A stretch of DNA of 61,140 nucleotides from contig DEST01000115.1 of the NCBI GenBank assembly GCA_002361365.1, positions 1 to 61,140 of the forward strand. Direction: 5' to 3'. Of the stretch, positions 49,727 to 58,529 are shown piece after piece. This DNA is from Alphaproteobacteria bacterium UBA3307. GTDB lineage: Bacteria; Pseudomonadota; Alphaproteobacteria; RF32; CAG-239. A program made the translations under genes and the position numbers. The notes under the pieces were generated by a model, which searched no databases, was not told where the DNA came from, and saw nothing but the letters and a program-made list of their open reading frames with translations. The stretch's first letter is position 1. Every line of letters starts with the position of its first letter.

Positions 49727-50731
49727 CTAAATCCCATCTAATATGTCTTCAATATTTTTTTCTTTCACTTCTTCCTTTTGTTCTTCCACAATATGAGCGC
49801 CGGTGATATTTTCATCAAATTCCGGTGTATCTTCAAATTCGGAATAATCATCTGCAGCGGCATCAGGAATATCTTGCTCTTCGTCATCAATATTTTGCGA
49901 AAAGGACGGCGGAACTATGCCCTCGTTTTTTCGAACTTCATCGTTGATAATTCTGATAATTTCTTCTTTAACCTGCCGTACATATTCCGGCTTTTTAAAT
50001 TCTGTCTGAAAAGCCTCATTAAACAGCGAAAGTCTTTCCATTGTTCTGGATATAGCAATAAAAATCGGCATTTTAAAGATTGGCTGAGCCGAATACGTCA
50101 AATAATCTCCCAAGCCATAGCGACTGACCATTATGCGATTATAATATAAACTGCCAAGCATATAGTCTGCCTCGCCGAGTATGACTTTTTTGTATGCGTC
50201 TAATGAAGTTGGCACAAACTTGACATTAAAAGATTGGATTTTTTTATGAATAAAATCATTAAAATACTCGCTTTTCGCCACAACACCGCGCAGATTTTTC
50301 AAATCTTCCGACGAGCTTATTTTACGAGGAGAATCCGCTAAAGTAATTACATGCACCGGATTAGTAACCGCCGCCGGATATAACATATTCAGCCCATTAA
50401 AAAGTTCGGTATTGGCATAAGCACCGGCAAACAGTAGAATTTCACCGCTACGCACTTTAGTCAGCATAATTTTAACGTTTTCAACATCAGTGCGCGTAAC
50501 ATCACTTTTTTTGATTTTTATGCCTTGATTTTTCATTATTTCAATCGTCGGTTCGACTAAAGCACCGTGCAAAATGTAACGCGAATCATAATAAGCAAAC
50601 GGAGGAAAATCCGGCAAACCGGCAATCGGCATCGGCGCATCAAAATACGTTTCCTTTTTGACCAAATTTACGGCAAAGGAGACATCTGCACCACACAACA
50701 GCAACAAAAGCATCAACCAAAATTTTTTCAT
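49727..50731 (-). CDS. Periplasmic solute-binding protein (family 3-like) with acidic tail
   Basis: 334 aa. The signal peptide ends SFA. The body follows the SBP family 3 / transporter-domain plan: PIAGLPDFPPFAYYDS, LRGVVAKSEYFNDFIHKKI, LGEADYMLGSLYYNR. The last 70 residues are an Asp/Glu-rich tail (DDEEQDIPDAAADDYSEFED) not expected in the family. There is no permease next to it. It heads an operon with the FzlA-like gene and a lipoprotein gene, so a regulatory or envelope-sensing use is as likely as transport. Confidence 0.72.
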   Translation of the reverse strand: MKKFWLMLLLLLCGADVSFAVNLVKKETYFDAPMPIAGLPDFPPFAYYDSRYILHGALVEPTIEIMKNQGIKIKKSDVTRTDVENVKIMLTKVRSGEILLFAGAYANTELFNGLNMLYPAAVTNPVHVITLADSPRKISSSEDLKNLRGVVAKSEYFNDFIHKKIQSFNVKFVPTSLDAYKKVILGEADYMLGSLYYNRIMVSRYGLGDYLTYSAQPIFKMPIFIAISRTMERLSLFNEAFQTEFKKPEYVRQVKEEIIRIINDEVRKNEGIVPPSFSQNIDDEEQDIPDAAADDYSEFEDTPEFDENITGAHIVEEQKEEVKEKNIEDILDGI

Positions 50732-50865
50732 CTTTCCGTCATCCGTATATAACTAGGGCGACCACCCGAGTTCAGTATAAATAAATTGTGTTAAAAAGAT
50801 TTTAACCGATTGCATAAAAGCAATAATCTTGTAACATAATATAAAATAAATTTAAAAAGTACAAG

Positions 50866-51663
50866 ATGATAAATACGGATAAGAACTTATTTTTGCAATC
50901 AGCTCGAAATGTTATTGCCATTACTTCAGGTGTTGGCACAATGGGTAAAACGTGGCTGAGTATCACTTTGGCACACGCACTGAATACCCTTAAACACAGT
51001 GTTTTGTTGTTTGATGCCGATAACGGATTGCTCAATATCGAATCTCAACTTGATTTAAAAAAACGTATTCCGCTTAATGAAGCCGTTATTGCTAACGCTA
51101 CTCTCAATCAAACCATTATACCTTATAACCGACATAAGTTTGATATGACTGTAGGTACTGCCGGCAGTGACATTTTGGCGGCGGCACCAATCGGCAGATT
51201 GCAAATATTAAAAGATGATTTGCTGTTATTGGCTCGACAATATGATGATGTAATTATTGATTTGCCTGATTCCGAAAAAATTATGACACATTTTTTGCCG
51301 CAAGGCAGTGATTTGATTTTGGTATGTACCGATTCCCCTTCTAATATCGTCGCCACCTATATGTTTTTGCAAAATTATGCAACAACAGAAAAATGTAAAA
51401 ATCTGCAAATTATTGTTAATTATGCACAATCTTATGAAGATGGTTTGCAAACCTATAACACCTTGCGTCGTGCTTGTGAAAAATATATCAATGCCACACC
51501 GGCGCTGTTGGGGGTAGTCCGACGTGATACAAGAGTGCGTGATGCCATTCGCAACCGAGTGTTGCTTATTAACCGCTATCCAAATTCTGAAGCAGCAGAA
51601 GATGTTTTGCAAATTGCCCGCAAATTGATAAAAAAAGAGGAGGAAGAACATGCCAAAATTTGA
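50866..51663 (+). CDS. MinD/FlhG-like ATPase lacking the signature lysine
   Basis: 265 aa. A ParA/MinD-type P-loop: ITSGVGTMGKTWLS at about residues 19-32, switch I DADNGLLNIESQLDL, switch II DVIIDLPDSE. In normal MinD/FlhG proteins the loop reads SGKGGVGKT; here the signature lysine (fourth residue) is replaced by Val, while the second lysine remains. ATP hydrolysis or dimer activation may therefore differ. No flagellar genes are visible. It overlaps the DnaJ-domain gene by 14 bp, so the two are translationally coupled and probably interact. No strong Shine-Dalgarno before the ATG. Confidence 0.78.
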   Translation: MINTDKNLFLQSARNVIAITSGVGTMGKTWLSITLAHALNTLKHSVLLFDADNGLLNIESQLDLKKRIPLNEAVIANATLNQTIIPYNRHKFDMTVGTAGSDILAAAPIGRLQILKDDLLLLARQYDDVIIDLPDSEKIMTHFLPQGSDLILVCTDSPSNIVATYMFLQNYATTEKCKNLQIIVNYAQSYEDGLQTYNTLRRACEKYINATPALLGVVRRDTRVRDAIRNRVLLINRYPNSEAAEDVLQIARKLIKKEEEEHAKI

Positions 51664-52807
51664 TGCTCTGAGTTATTATGAGGTGTTGGGAGTTACCCCA
51701 GATGCATCGACAGAATTGATAAAACGGCAATATTATGACCGTGCAAAATACTGGCATCCGGACCATAACAAACAACCTCAAGCACAAAATATGTTTCAGC
51801 AAGTTTCAAGCGCTTATGCTGTTTTGCAAAACTTGCATGACCGATTGATTTACGACTTGTTAAGCTGTGTTTATGATACCGAAAATTTTCCGCTGATGGG
51901 TTCGCTTAAAATTTATAAAAATCAGGCAGATAAAGAAGACAAAGCGTTAAGAGTTTTAAAACAACAACACGTTTTGCGCGGCAAAACAACACAAACCAAA
52001 GATATTTGTAATATTCGAGAAGCCTCCGGAATGGTATTTACAACCGCACTTAATAATTGGCTCAAGGGTTGGTGGGGTAAAGACGGATGGCAAAAAACAT
52101 TTAAAGCACTTAAAGCCAATTTGCACTCAATATACGCAGATGATACAGATAATTTGCAATTACTGATACATAATGCGGTAGCTTATGAACAAGAACAAAA
52201 TTCGGAAATGGCGTGGATTTATGCTATGCAAGCATTAAAAATGGCCAATCCGCAATCAAAGCTAGCCGAGCTTTTAAACCACTTTGTGCAAATGCTGAAC
52301 TATATTCCTACGCAAAAAATAAATATTCCGTATTGGAATGCTAAAATACTTAGAAACCAACAAATTATATTGCCATTAAGTGTTACATTGATTGCAGCGC
52401 TGGCTATATTTGGCGGATTGTTGCATTCGGGGATTATAAGTTTTAACCAAGCAAATGTCGGACGCTATTATGAAGAGCGTGTTTTTGCCGACGGAAAGCG
52501 TATGGCCTCAGATACAATTGTCAGCAAAATTCTCAAAACCGACAGTACTCCATACAGCACCGAATATTTGATGCATTTTAATGAAGATTGCATTATTTAT
52601 CACGGACCGGATACGCAATATTCCGAAATGTTAACGGCACAAAAAGGACAAACCGTGCGTGTTTCCGGATATACCGGTGACAAACAATGGTCACAAATAG
52701 TACTTGACAACGGCGAAATGGGATATACTTTGAGCAAATGCTTAAATAAAGGAATAGGCAATCCGGTGCCTTTTGGCAGCAAAGTTTATAAAGGAAGCAA
52801 AAAATGA
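51650..52807 (+). CDS. Membrane protein with N-terminal J domain and C-terminal SH3-like domain
   Basis: 385 aa. The J domain (about 5-68) has the intact HPD motif (YWHPDHNK), so it can stimulate DnaK. A helical middle part precedes one membrane helix (about 243-264, LPLSVTLIAALAIFGGLL), and the C-terminal part (about 310-385) resembles a bacterial SH3 fold (YHGPDTQYSEMLTAQKGQTV, WSQIVLDNGEMGYTL). The J domain would be cytoplasmic and the SH3 periplasmic, linking cytosolic chaperones to the cell wall side. It overlaps the MinD-like gene and tgt (4 bp). It is a J-protein of unusual architecture that I cannot name. Confidence 0.8.
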   Translation: MPKFDALSYYEVLGVTPDASTELIKRQYYDRAKYWHPDHNKQPQAQNMFQQVSSAYAVLQNLHDRLIYDLLSCVYDTENFPLMGSLKIYKNQADKEDKALRVLKQQHVLRGKTTQTKDICNIREASGMVFTTALNNWLKGWWGKDGWQKTFKALKANLHSIYADDTDNLQLLIHNAVAYEQEQNSEMAWIYAMQALKMANPQSKLAELLNHFVQMLNYIPTQKINIPYWNAKILRNQQIILPLSVTLIAALAIFGGLLHSGIISFNQANVGRYYEERVFADGKRMASDTIVSKILKTDSTPYSTEYLMHFNEDCIIYHGPDTQYSEMLTAQKGQTVRVSGYTGDKQWSQIVLDNGEMGYTLSKCLNKGIGNPVPFGSKVYKGSKK

Positions 52808-53928
52808 GTTTGAAGTTTGAAATAGATAAAAAAATCGGCAAAAGTCGTTTGGGACGCCTGATTACCAAGCACGGAATCGTACATACACCGGCATTTATGC
52901 CGGTTGGAACTTGTGCCACCGTTAAGGCTATGTTACCGGAAAGTGTGGCAGCAACCGGAGCAGAAATATTGCTGGGTAACACCTATCATCTGATGTTGCG
53001 TCCGGGAGCTGATTTGGTTGAAAAAATGGGCGGATTGCATAAATTTATGAACTGGGACAAGCCTATTTTGACAGATTCCGGCGGATTTCAGGTAATGAGC
53101 CTAAGCGGGTTGCGCAAACTTAAAGAAGAAGGAGTAACTTTTCGTTCTCATGTAGATGGTAAAAAGTTCTTTCTCTCACCGGAAGAATCTATGAAGATTC
53201 AATACAAGTTGGATTCCAATATCACAATGTGCTTAGATGAGTGCACACCATATCCTTCTGCCTATGAAGATTGCGCTAAATCTATGCGAATGTCTATGCG
53301 GTGGGCAAAACGCAGTAAAGATGCGTTTATTGACCGCGATGGTTATGGTATCTTCGGTATTCAGCAGGGCAATGTTTTCAAAGATTTGCGAGAGGAATCT
53401 GCCAATGCCCTGAAAAATATCGGCTTTGACGGATATGCCATCGGTGGATTGGCCATCGGTGAGGGGCAGGAAAAAATGTTTGAAGTGCTGGACTATGCGC
53501 CACAAATGTTGCCGGAAGATAAGCCTCGCTATCTGATGGGAGTGGGGCGACCAGATGATATTGTCGGCGCTGTTTTGCGCGGAGTCGATATGTTTGACTG
53601 CGTGATGCCGACACGCTCCGGTCGTACGGCGCAGGCATTTACCAAATACGGTGCCGTAAATGTGCGCAATGCGCGCCATCGAGAAGACCCTCGTCCGTTG
53701 GAAGAAGGCTGCGATTGTCCATTGTGCACGCATTATTCTCGAGCTTATTTGCATCACTTGCATAAATGTAATGAGATTTTGGGAGTAATGTTACTTACTT
53801 GGCATAATATCAGCTATTATGAACGCTTGATGAAAGGTCTGCGTGAAGCAATTGCAGCAGACACTCTGGCTGATTATGTGGCGGAATTTTATGAAAATCA
53901 ACAACGCGGAGATATTGAGGAGCTCTAA
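52804..53928 (+). CDS. tgt: Queuine tRNA-ribosyltransferase Tgt
   Basis: 374 aa, normal length. GNTYHLMLRPG, LTDSGGFQVMSL (substrate-binding Asp), FGIQQGN, GGLAIGEG, nucleophile loop FDCVMPTRSGRTAQ and the zinc site CDCPLCTHYSRAYLHHL are all present. Tgt exchanges guanine 34 for the queuine precursor in GUN-anticodon tRNAs. The start overlaps the J-domain gene by 4 bp. The other visible queuosine enzyme, QueH, is at 40.7 kb. No defect seen. Confidence 0.97.
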   Translation: MSLKFEIDKKIGKSRLGRLITKHGIVHTPAFMPVGTCATVKAMLPESVAATGAEILLGNTYHLMLRPGADLVEKMGGLHKFMNWDKPILTDSGGFQVMSLSGLRKLKEEGVTFRSHVDGKKFFLSPEESMKIQYKLDSNITMCLDECTPYPSAYEDCAKSMRMSMRWAKRSKDAFIDRDGYGIFGIQQGNVFKDLREESANALKNIGFDGYAIGGLAIGEGQEKMFEVLDYAPQMLPEDKPRYLMGVGRPDDIVGAVLRGVDMFDCVMPTRSGRTAQAFTKYGAVNVRNARHREDPRPLEEGCDCPLCTHYSRAYLHHLHKCNEILGVMLLTWHNISYYERLMKGLREAIAADTLADYVAEFYENQQRGDIEEL

Positions 53929-53930
53929 AT

Positions 53931-54881
53931 ATGACACAAACAGAAAAAGTCAGCGCACAAATTTTAGAAAGCTTTAAGCAAGAAAATAAAAAAGCCGGTA
54001 TCCGTGTTTTTGTGGCCGGTGGTTCACGTGCCGGCAATAATACCCTTTATGCGCAAGAGGCGTATAATCTGGGACGTAAGATTGTACAAATGGATTTTAA
54101 GCTCGACTTCGGACTTTCTAACCGCGGAATTATGGGAGCTGTTGCCCGCGGCGTAATAGATGAATGGAATGCAAAACAAGAAAAGCAAGAAGATTTGCCG
54201 ATACAAGGAATTACTACCCAACAATATTTTGAGTTATATCCGAGTGATGATGACCTGATTCAAAAAATGGATATCGTGGTGGCAAAAACTTTGGAAGAAC
54301 GTAAGCAAAAATTGCTAAAATCTGATTTTGTGGTATTTGCACCTGGAGGTGTCGGAACTCTTGATGAATTAGCTTATGATTGTGTGGCAATGCAAGATGG
54401 AATGCTGACTGCTAAGCCGTTTATTATTTATAATATCAACGGCTATTTTCACCATCTTTTAGAATTTTTAAAATCTATTGCTAAAGAAGGATTTGCAGAC
54501 CCTGTGCCATTTATTGTGGTTGATAATGCCGACGAGCTGGAGATTGTGTTTAAATGGCTTAAGATGAAAATAATTGACTATTCTAACGGCAAAGAGGTTT
54601 TTGTAATGTCGCGCAAACTGATGTATGAACTTCCATATTACAGCAAACAGCGCGAATATTATGATATGGACGTTTTAACTTGTGCCGAGCGAATGGATTT
54701 TATTAAAGAACACGGAACCGATTTTGATCGGCAAATTTTACAAGATGAAATCCATACGGCGTATTTAGAAAAAGAAATTGAAAAAATGTACGACCGCTTG
54801 GCACAAACCGGTCGTGACACCGGAATTGTCAGCGATAAATTAGCTGAGCTTAAAAAACGGAAGAAAGAAATGCTGAAATGA
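53931..54881 (+). CDS. LOG-family (lysine decarboxylase-like) protein with C-terminal extension
   Basis: 316 aa. A Rossmann-type fold with the LOG motif PGGVGTLDELAYD (about 138-150), plus RVFVAGGSRAGNNTLYAQEA near the N-terminus and GLSNRGIMGAVARG. LOG proteins release nucleobase from nucleotide monophosphates; many are annotated as cytokinin-activating. A helical Lys-rich tail of about 80 residues (after residue 235) is added to the usual ~190-residue domain. It is 2 bp after tgt and overlaps the ABC gene by 4 bp, so it is in the same operon. The substrate is unknown. Confidence 0.82.
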   Translation: MTQTEKVSAQILESFKQENKKAGIRVFVAGGSRAGNNTLYAQEAYNLGRKIVQMDFKLDFGLSNRGIMGAVARGVIDEWNAKQEKQEDLPIQGITTQQYFELYPSDDDLIQKMDIVVAKTLEERKQKLLKSDFVVFAPGGVGTLDELAYDCVAMQDGMLTAKPFIIYNINGYFHHLLEFLKSIAKEGFADPVPFIVVDNADELEIVFKWLKMKIIDYSNGKEVFVMSRKLMYELPYYSKQREYYDMDVLTCAERMDFIKEHGTDFDRQILQDEIHTAYLEKEIEKMYDRLAQTGRDTGIVSDKLAELKKRKKEMLK

Positions 54882-56614
54882 ATGTATTTGCTTTTATTTT
54901 TAAATATTTACGCAAAACAAAAGTGATGGCCGGTGTTATCTTTTTTGCGATTGTGGCGCGCAGTGTTGCCGACCGCGGAGAGATATATTCAATGGCGCAA
55001 ATTATCGGTTTGCTGCCGCAATATACAACAGATAAAAGTATTTTAAGTCAGATTATTTTCTATATTTCTTTGCTCGGTTTATTTCTGATTTTTGAAGGTG
55101 TTTCCAACTATGTATGGCGGTATATGGGCGGGCAGTTTATGCCATATTTTTGCAGCCTTGTCTATAAGGATATTTTTGCGGCTGTGCACCATCAATCGGT
55201 TGCATTTTTCAATGAAGAAATGGCAGGCAAGGTTGCTTCAAAAACAAAAAATATCGTTTCAGGAATTCGTGAAATTTATTTCCAGATTGTGTTTGGGTTG
55301 ATTAGGCCGATTACAGGTATAGCCGTCAGTCTGTTTTTGATTTGTCGGGCAGATTTATTGATGGGCGGCTGCATCACCATACTGAATCTGATTTTTATGA
55401 CAGTAATTATTTTCATCCGCCGCAAAATCGGCTCATTTGCCGAAAAACGGGCGCGATTTAATGCCGAAACTGATGGTGTATTTATTGATACGGTAACAAA
55501 TTCGGACTTGGTAAAAAGTTTTGCCAATTACTTTTATGAAAAAAGCAAATTTTATCATGTTTTGCGCACCGCTGTCCGAGCCGAGCAAGAAGAACGCGGC
55601 AAAGATGCGTGGTTTGATTTGCAAGGCAAAATGGTATTTTATGTAATATATTTACTTTCCTGCATCAGTGTATTTTATTGTTGGTATTTAGGCAGGTTGC
55701 AGTTGGCTGACGTAGTGATGACAACCTCTCTCTTGAACGGACTTATGATGGAAGTTAACAACATCGGGTTTTTCGCCGGCGAATTTGCTCAAGATTACGG
55801 ACAAGTCAAAGATGGCTTAGAGTTGGTGTTTCAGCCGTGTCAAGTTCAAGATTTGCCAACAGCACATAACATAAAAATGCGCGGCAGTGCAATCAATTTT
55901 GCCGACATAACCTATCATTATTCCGGCAAAGAAAATTTGTTCAAAAACTTTAACTTGAAGATAAAATCGGGAGAAAAAGTCGGGCTGGTAGGACATTCGG
56001 GCAGCGGAAAATCAACACTGATAAAATTATTGGTGCGCTATTTTGATGTCTGCGGCGGCAAAATTATGGTCGGAGGAGAAAATATTCGCAATGTACGACA
56101 AAACAGCTTGCGAGCGCAAATTGCCGTTATTCCGCAAGATACAACTTTGTTTAATCGAACAATTATGGAAAATATCCGCTATGGCAATGTCAACGCTTCC
56201 GATGCCGAAGTTATAAAAGCAGCAAAAGCGGCATACGCTGATGAATTTATTAAAGATTTGCCAAACGGATATGCCAGCAAAGTAGGTGAACGCGGAGTAA
56301 TGCTTTCCGGCGGTGAACGCCAGCGAATCGCGATTGCTCGTGCTATTTTGAAAGATGCACCAATTCTGATTTTAGACGAAGCAACATCTGCTCTGGACAG
56401 CGAAAGTGAACAATATATTCAAAAATCGTTGAAAAAACTGATGAAAGGTAAAACGGTTATCGCCATTGCACACAGGCTCTCCACACTTAAAGAAATGGAC
56501 AGATTGGTAGTAATGGATAAAGGCAAAATTATTGAAGAAGGAGCTCACGATAAATTGCTTGCCTCTAAGGGTGCTTATTACGAATTTTATCAAATCCAAA
56601 GTTTGAACAAATAA
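54878..56614 (+). CDS. ABC exporter (half transporter, type 1)
   Basis: 578 aa. Six-helix exporter domain (about 15-310) with VAFFNEEMAGKVASKTKNIV, then the ATPase: Walker A GHSGSGKST at about residue 374, Q-loop VIPQDTTLFNRTIMENIRYG, signature MLSGGERQR, Walker B PILILDEATSALD, H-loop AIAHRLSTL. No protease domain or accessory gene in reach, so the substrate is undetermined; lipid or peptide export are both possible. Last gene of the five-gene operon 50866-56614. Confidence 0.88.
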   Translation: MNVFAFIFKYLRKTKVMAGVIFFAIVARSVADRGEIYSMAQIIGLLPQYTTDKSILSQIIFYISLLGLFLIFEGVSNYVWRYMGGQFMPYFCSLVYKDIFAAVHHQSVAFFNEEMAGKVASKTKNIVSGIREIYFQIVFGLIRPITGIAVSLFLICRADLLMGGCITILNLIFMTVIIFIRRKIGSFAEKRARFNAETDGVFIDTVTNSDLVKSFANYFYEKSKFYHVLRTAVRAEQEERGKDAWFDLQGKMVFYVIYLLSCISVFYCWYLGRLQLADVVMTTSLLNGLMMEVNNIGFFAGEFAQDYGQVKDGLELVFQPCQVQDLPTAHNIKMRGSAINFADITYHYSGKENLFKNFNLKIKSGEKVGLVGHSGSGKSTLIKLLVRYFDVCGGKIMVGGENIRNVRQNSLRAQIAVIPQDTTLFNRTIMENIRYGNVNASDAEVIKAAKAAYADEFIKDLPNGYASKVGERGVMLSGGERQRIAIARAILKDAPILILDEATSALDSESEQYIQKSLKKLMKGKTVIAIAHRLSTLKEMDRLVVMDKGKIIEEGAHDKLLASKGAYYEFYQIQSLNK

Positions 56615-56628
56615 CTGCAAAAAAACAC

Positions 56629-56656
56629 TTGATTTTTGCGCAAAACTTCATATTAC
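56629..56656 (+). promoter_or_regulatory. Promoter remaining before the greA fragment
   Basis: TTGATT at 56629-56634, 16-bp spacer, TATTAC at 56651-56656. It would give a short leader with two tandem terminator-like hairpins before the greA start codon. Confidence 0.45.
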
Positions 56657-56671
56657 AAGCACAATAAGTTG

Positions 56672-56704
56672 CGGCTGCGAAGAGATTCTGCAGTCGGATT
56701 TTTT
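56672..56704 (+). terminator. Terminator-like hairpin 1 in the greA leader
   Basis: CGGCTGC / GCAGTCG stem (one G-U) with an 11-base loop and ATTTTTT just after. It may also end the upstream ABC operon. Confidence 0.65.
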
Positions 56705-56720
56705 AACCTTAAAATGATGC

Positions 56721-56744
56721 CTATATAGCAAATATAGTTTTTTT
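56721..56744 (+). terminator. Terminator-like hairpin 2 in the greA leader
   Basis: CTATAT-(AGCAA)-ATATAG followed by T7, ending 21 bp before the ATG of the greA fragment. Confidence 0.5.
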
Positions 56745-56765
56745 GTTTGATTTTTTGAGGATAAA

Positions 56766-56850
56766 ATGGATAAGTTTCCGTTGACAAAGACCGGCTTTGC
56801 CATGCTGGAACAAGAATTGAAAAGACGCAAAGGTACTGACCGCCCGAGCG
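56766..56850 (+). pseudogene. greA: 5' fragment of greA (transcript cleavage factor)
   Basis: The first 29 codons (MDKFPLTKTGFAMLEQELKR and RKGTDRPSV) match the N-terminal coiled coil of alphaproteobacterial GreA, which normally continues for about 157 residues with AREHGDLSENAEY. That continuation is absent. After about 56850 the sequence belongs to a glycosyltransferase in another frame, and the greA frame runs into junk and stops at 56954. TGAGGATAAA lies before the ATG. This is a remnant made by recombination; an intact greA probably exists elsewhere. Confidence 0.85.
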
Positions 56851-57304
56851 TTTTGCCAAAGAGGTGGAATTTCTGGATTCGCATCAGGATGTGGGAGTGG
56901 TTGGTACTTGGTATGAACGATTTCCTCGCACAAAAATTAAAAAGAGGTATATAATAAACAGCCAAATCGAGCGCGACTTAATGTATAATTGCAGTATATT
57001 GCATCCGTCGGCGATGATTAGAAAATCTGTTTTGACAGATAATAATATTTGCTATGAAGCCGAATTTTCTCCCGCTGAAGACTATCGTTTATGGACACGG
57101 CTCATTGGCAAAACCAAATTCGCCAACATACCGGAGGTTTTGCAAAAATATCATGAATATGTCGGTAACACTTCCAAAACGCAATCTCAAAAAATGCGGG
57201 AATCTACCCTTAAGATTCATAAACTCTTAATTCAAGAACATACGCAACGCAAAATAAATAATGCTTGCAAAAAAAGTCAAATAGCATATATTCAAGCCAG
57301 TTAA
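56847..57304 (+). pseudogene. 3' fragment of a family 2 glycosyltransferase
   Basis: From about 56847 the frame reads PERFAKEVEFLDSHQDVGVV, then GTWYERFP, MYNCSILHPSAMIRKSVL and SPAEDYRLWTRLIGKTKF. This is the C-terminal half of GT2 enzymes of the kind that begin with VSVIMPVYNG; the nucleotide-binding N-terminal ~100 residues are missing and an in-frame TGA lies just before. It is fused out of frame to the greA fragment. Not functional as it stands, although an ATG at 56864 could start a truncated product. Confidence 0.85.
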
Positions 57305-57324
57305 TTTTAATATAGGAGAAAAAT

Positions 57325-58374
57325 ATGGCTTTAGTTTCTATGCGTCAGATTCTTGACGATGCGGCCGAACATAACTATGGTGTTCCGGCTTTTAATATCA
57401 ATAATATGGAGCAAATTATCGCTGTAATGCAGGCAGCACAAAAAGTAAATGCTCCGGTGATTATGCAAACCTCTACCGGTGCACGCAAATATGCCGGCGA
57501 CCCGATGATTCGTCATATGGTTGCAGCAGCTATTGAGATGTTTCCAAATGTACCGGTTTGTATTCACCAAGACCACGGTACTTCGGTTGATATTTGTCAA
57601 TCTGCAATCGTAAACGGTTATTCTTCGGTGATGATGGACGGCTCGTTAGAAGCAGACGGTAAAACTCCGGCATCATTTGAATATAACGTTCGTGTAACTC
57701 AAGAAGTTGTGGCGCGTGCTCATGCCGTCGGTGCTTCAGTTGAGGGCGAACTCGGTGTTATCGGTTCACTTGAAACAGGTAAAGCCGACAAAGAAGACGG
57801 AATCGGGGCAGAAGGTAAACTTGATAAAAAACGTTTGGTGACAGACCCAGACGAAGCTGCCGAGTTTGTAGCTCTGACGCATTTGGACGCTTTGGCGGTT
57901 GCTGTCGGCACATCGCACGGCGCCTATAAGTTTACGCGCAAACCGGACGGCGAAATCTTGGCTATTGATGTGATTGAAAAAATTCACACCAAGCTGCCGA
58001 ATACGCACCTTGTGATGCATGGTTCATCTTCCGTTCCGCAAGAATTGCAAGACTTAATCAATGCCTATGGCGGACAAATTCCGCAAACCTATGGTGTTCC
58101 GGTGGAAGAAATCGTTCGCGGTATTAAATCCGGCGTGCGCAAGGTTAATGTAGATACGGATTCGCGTATGGCCATTACCGGCGCAATTCGCAAGATTTAT
58201 GCAGAAAAGCCGTCGGAATTTGACCCGCGTAAATATCTCAAACCGGCAATCGAAGAAATGCAAAAAGTGTGTGAAGAGCGCTATATTGCTTTCGGTGCTG
58301 CCGGCTACGGTGATAAGATTAAAGCAATCAAACTTTCGGATATGGCAAAACGTTATGCCGCCGACGAGCTTTAA
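57325..58374 (+). CDS. fba: Class II fructose-bisphosphate aldolase
   Basis: 349 aa. Class II signature: YGVPAFNINNMEQIIAVMQA, zinc ligand region CIHQDHGTS, GFSSVMMDGS-like VNGYSSVMMDGS, GELGVIGSLE, ALAVAVGTSHG and HGSSSVPQE, then the phosphate site KVNVDTDSRMA. It cleaves or forms fructose 1,6-bisphosphate in glycolysis and gluconeogenesis. The length and the RKYLKPAIEEMQKVC end fit the class IIB aldolases of alphaproteobacteria. AGGAG precedes the ATG. It stands alone with its own terminator. Confidence 0.96.
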   Translation: MALVSMRQILDDAAEHNYGVPAFNINNMEQIIAVMQAAQKVNAPVIMQTSTGARKYAGDPMIRHMVAAAIEMFPNVPVCIHQDHGTSVDICQSAIVNGYSSVMMDGSLEADGKTPASFEYNVRVTQEVVARAHAVGASVEGELGVIGSLETGKADKEDGIGAEGKLDKKRLVTDPDEAAEFVALTHLDALAVAVGTSHGAYKFTRKPDGEILAIDVIEKIHTKLPNTHLVMHGSSSVPQELQDLINAYGGQIPQTYGVPVEEIVRGIKSGVRKVNVDTDSRMAITGAIRKIYAEKPSEFDPRKYLKPAIEEMQKVCEERYIAFGAAGYGDKIKAIKLSDMAKRYAADEL

Positions 58375-58398
58375 TCCACCGCAGACAGAACAAATACA

Positions 58399-58424
58399 AA
58401 CCGTCGGAGCAATCCGGCGGTTTT
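58399..58424 (+). terminator. Terminator of fba
   Basis: AACCGTCGGA-(GCAA)-TCCGGCGGTT stem with one G-U pair and a TTTT run. Confidence 0.85.
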
Positions 58425-58529
58425 CTCTTAATAAAACAAAAATATTTAAAATACACGCAAGATTATTATTGCATTTTGTTTCTTTGTTTGTTATAAGTTT
58501 TTACAGGCAAAGTGGTAAACGCTTTGTTT

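Noticed and set aside
56864..57304. Functional small glycosyltransferase from the ATG at 56864
   Set aside because: It lacks the whole nucleotide-sugar-binding half and is joined out of frame to greA; a pseudogene is more likely.
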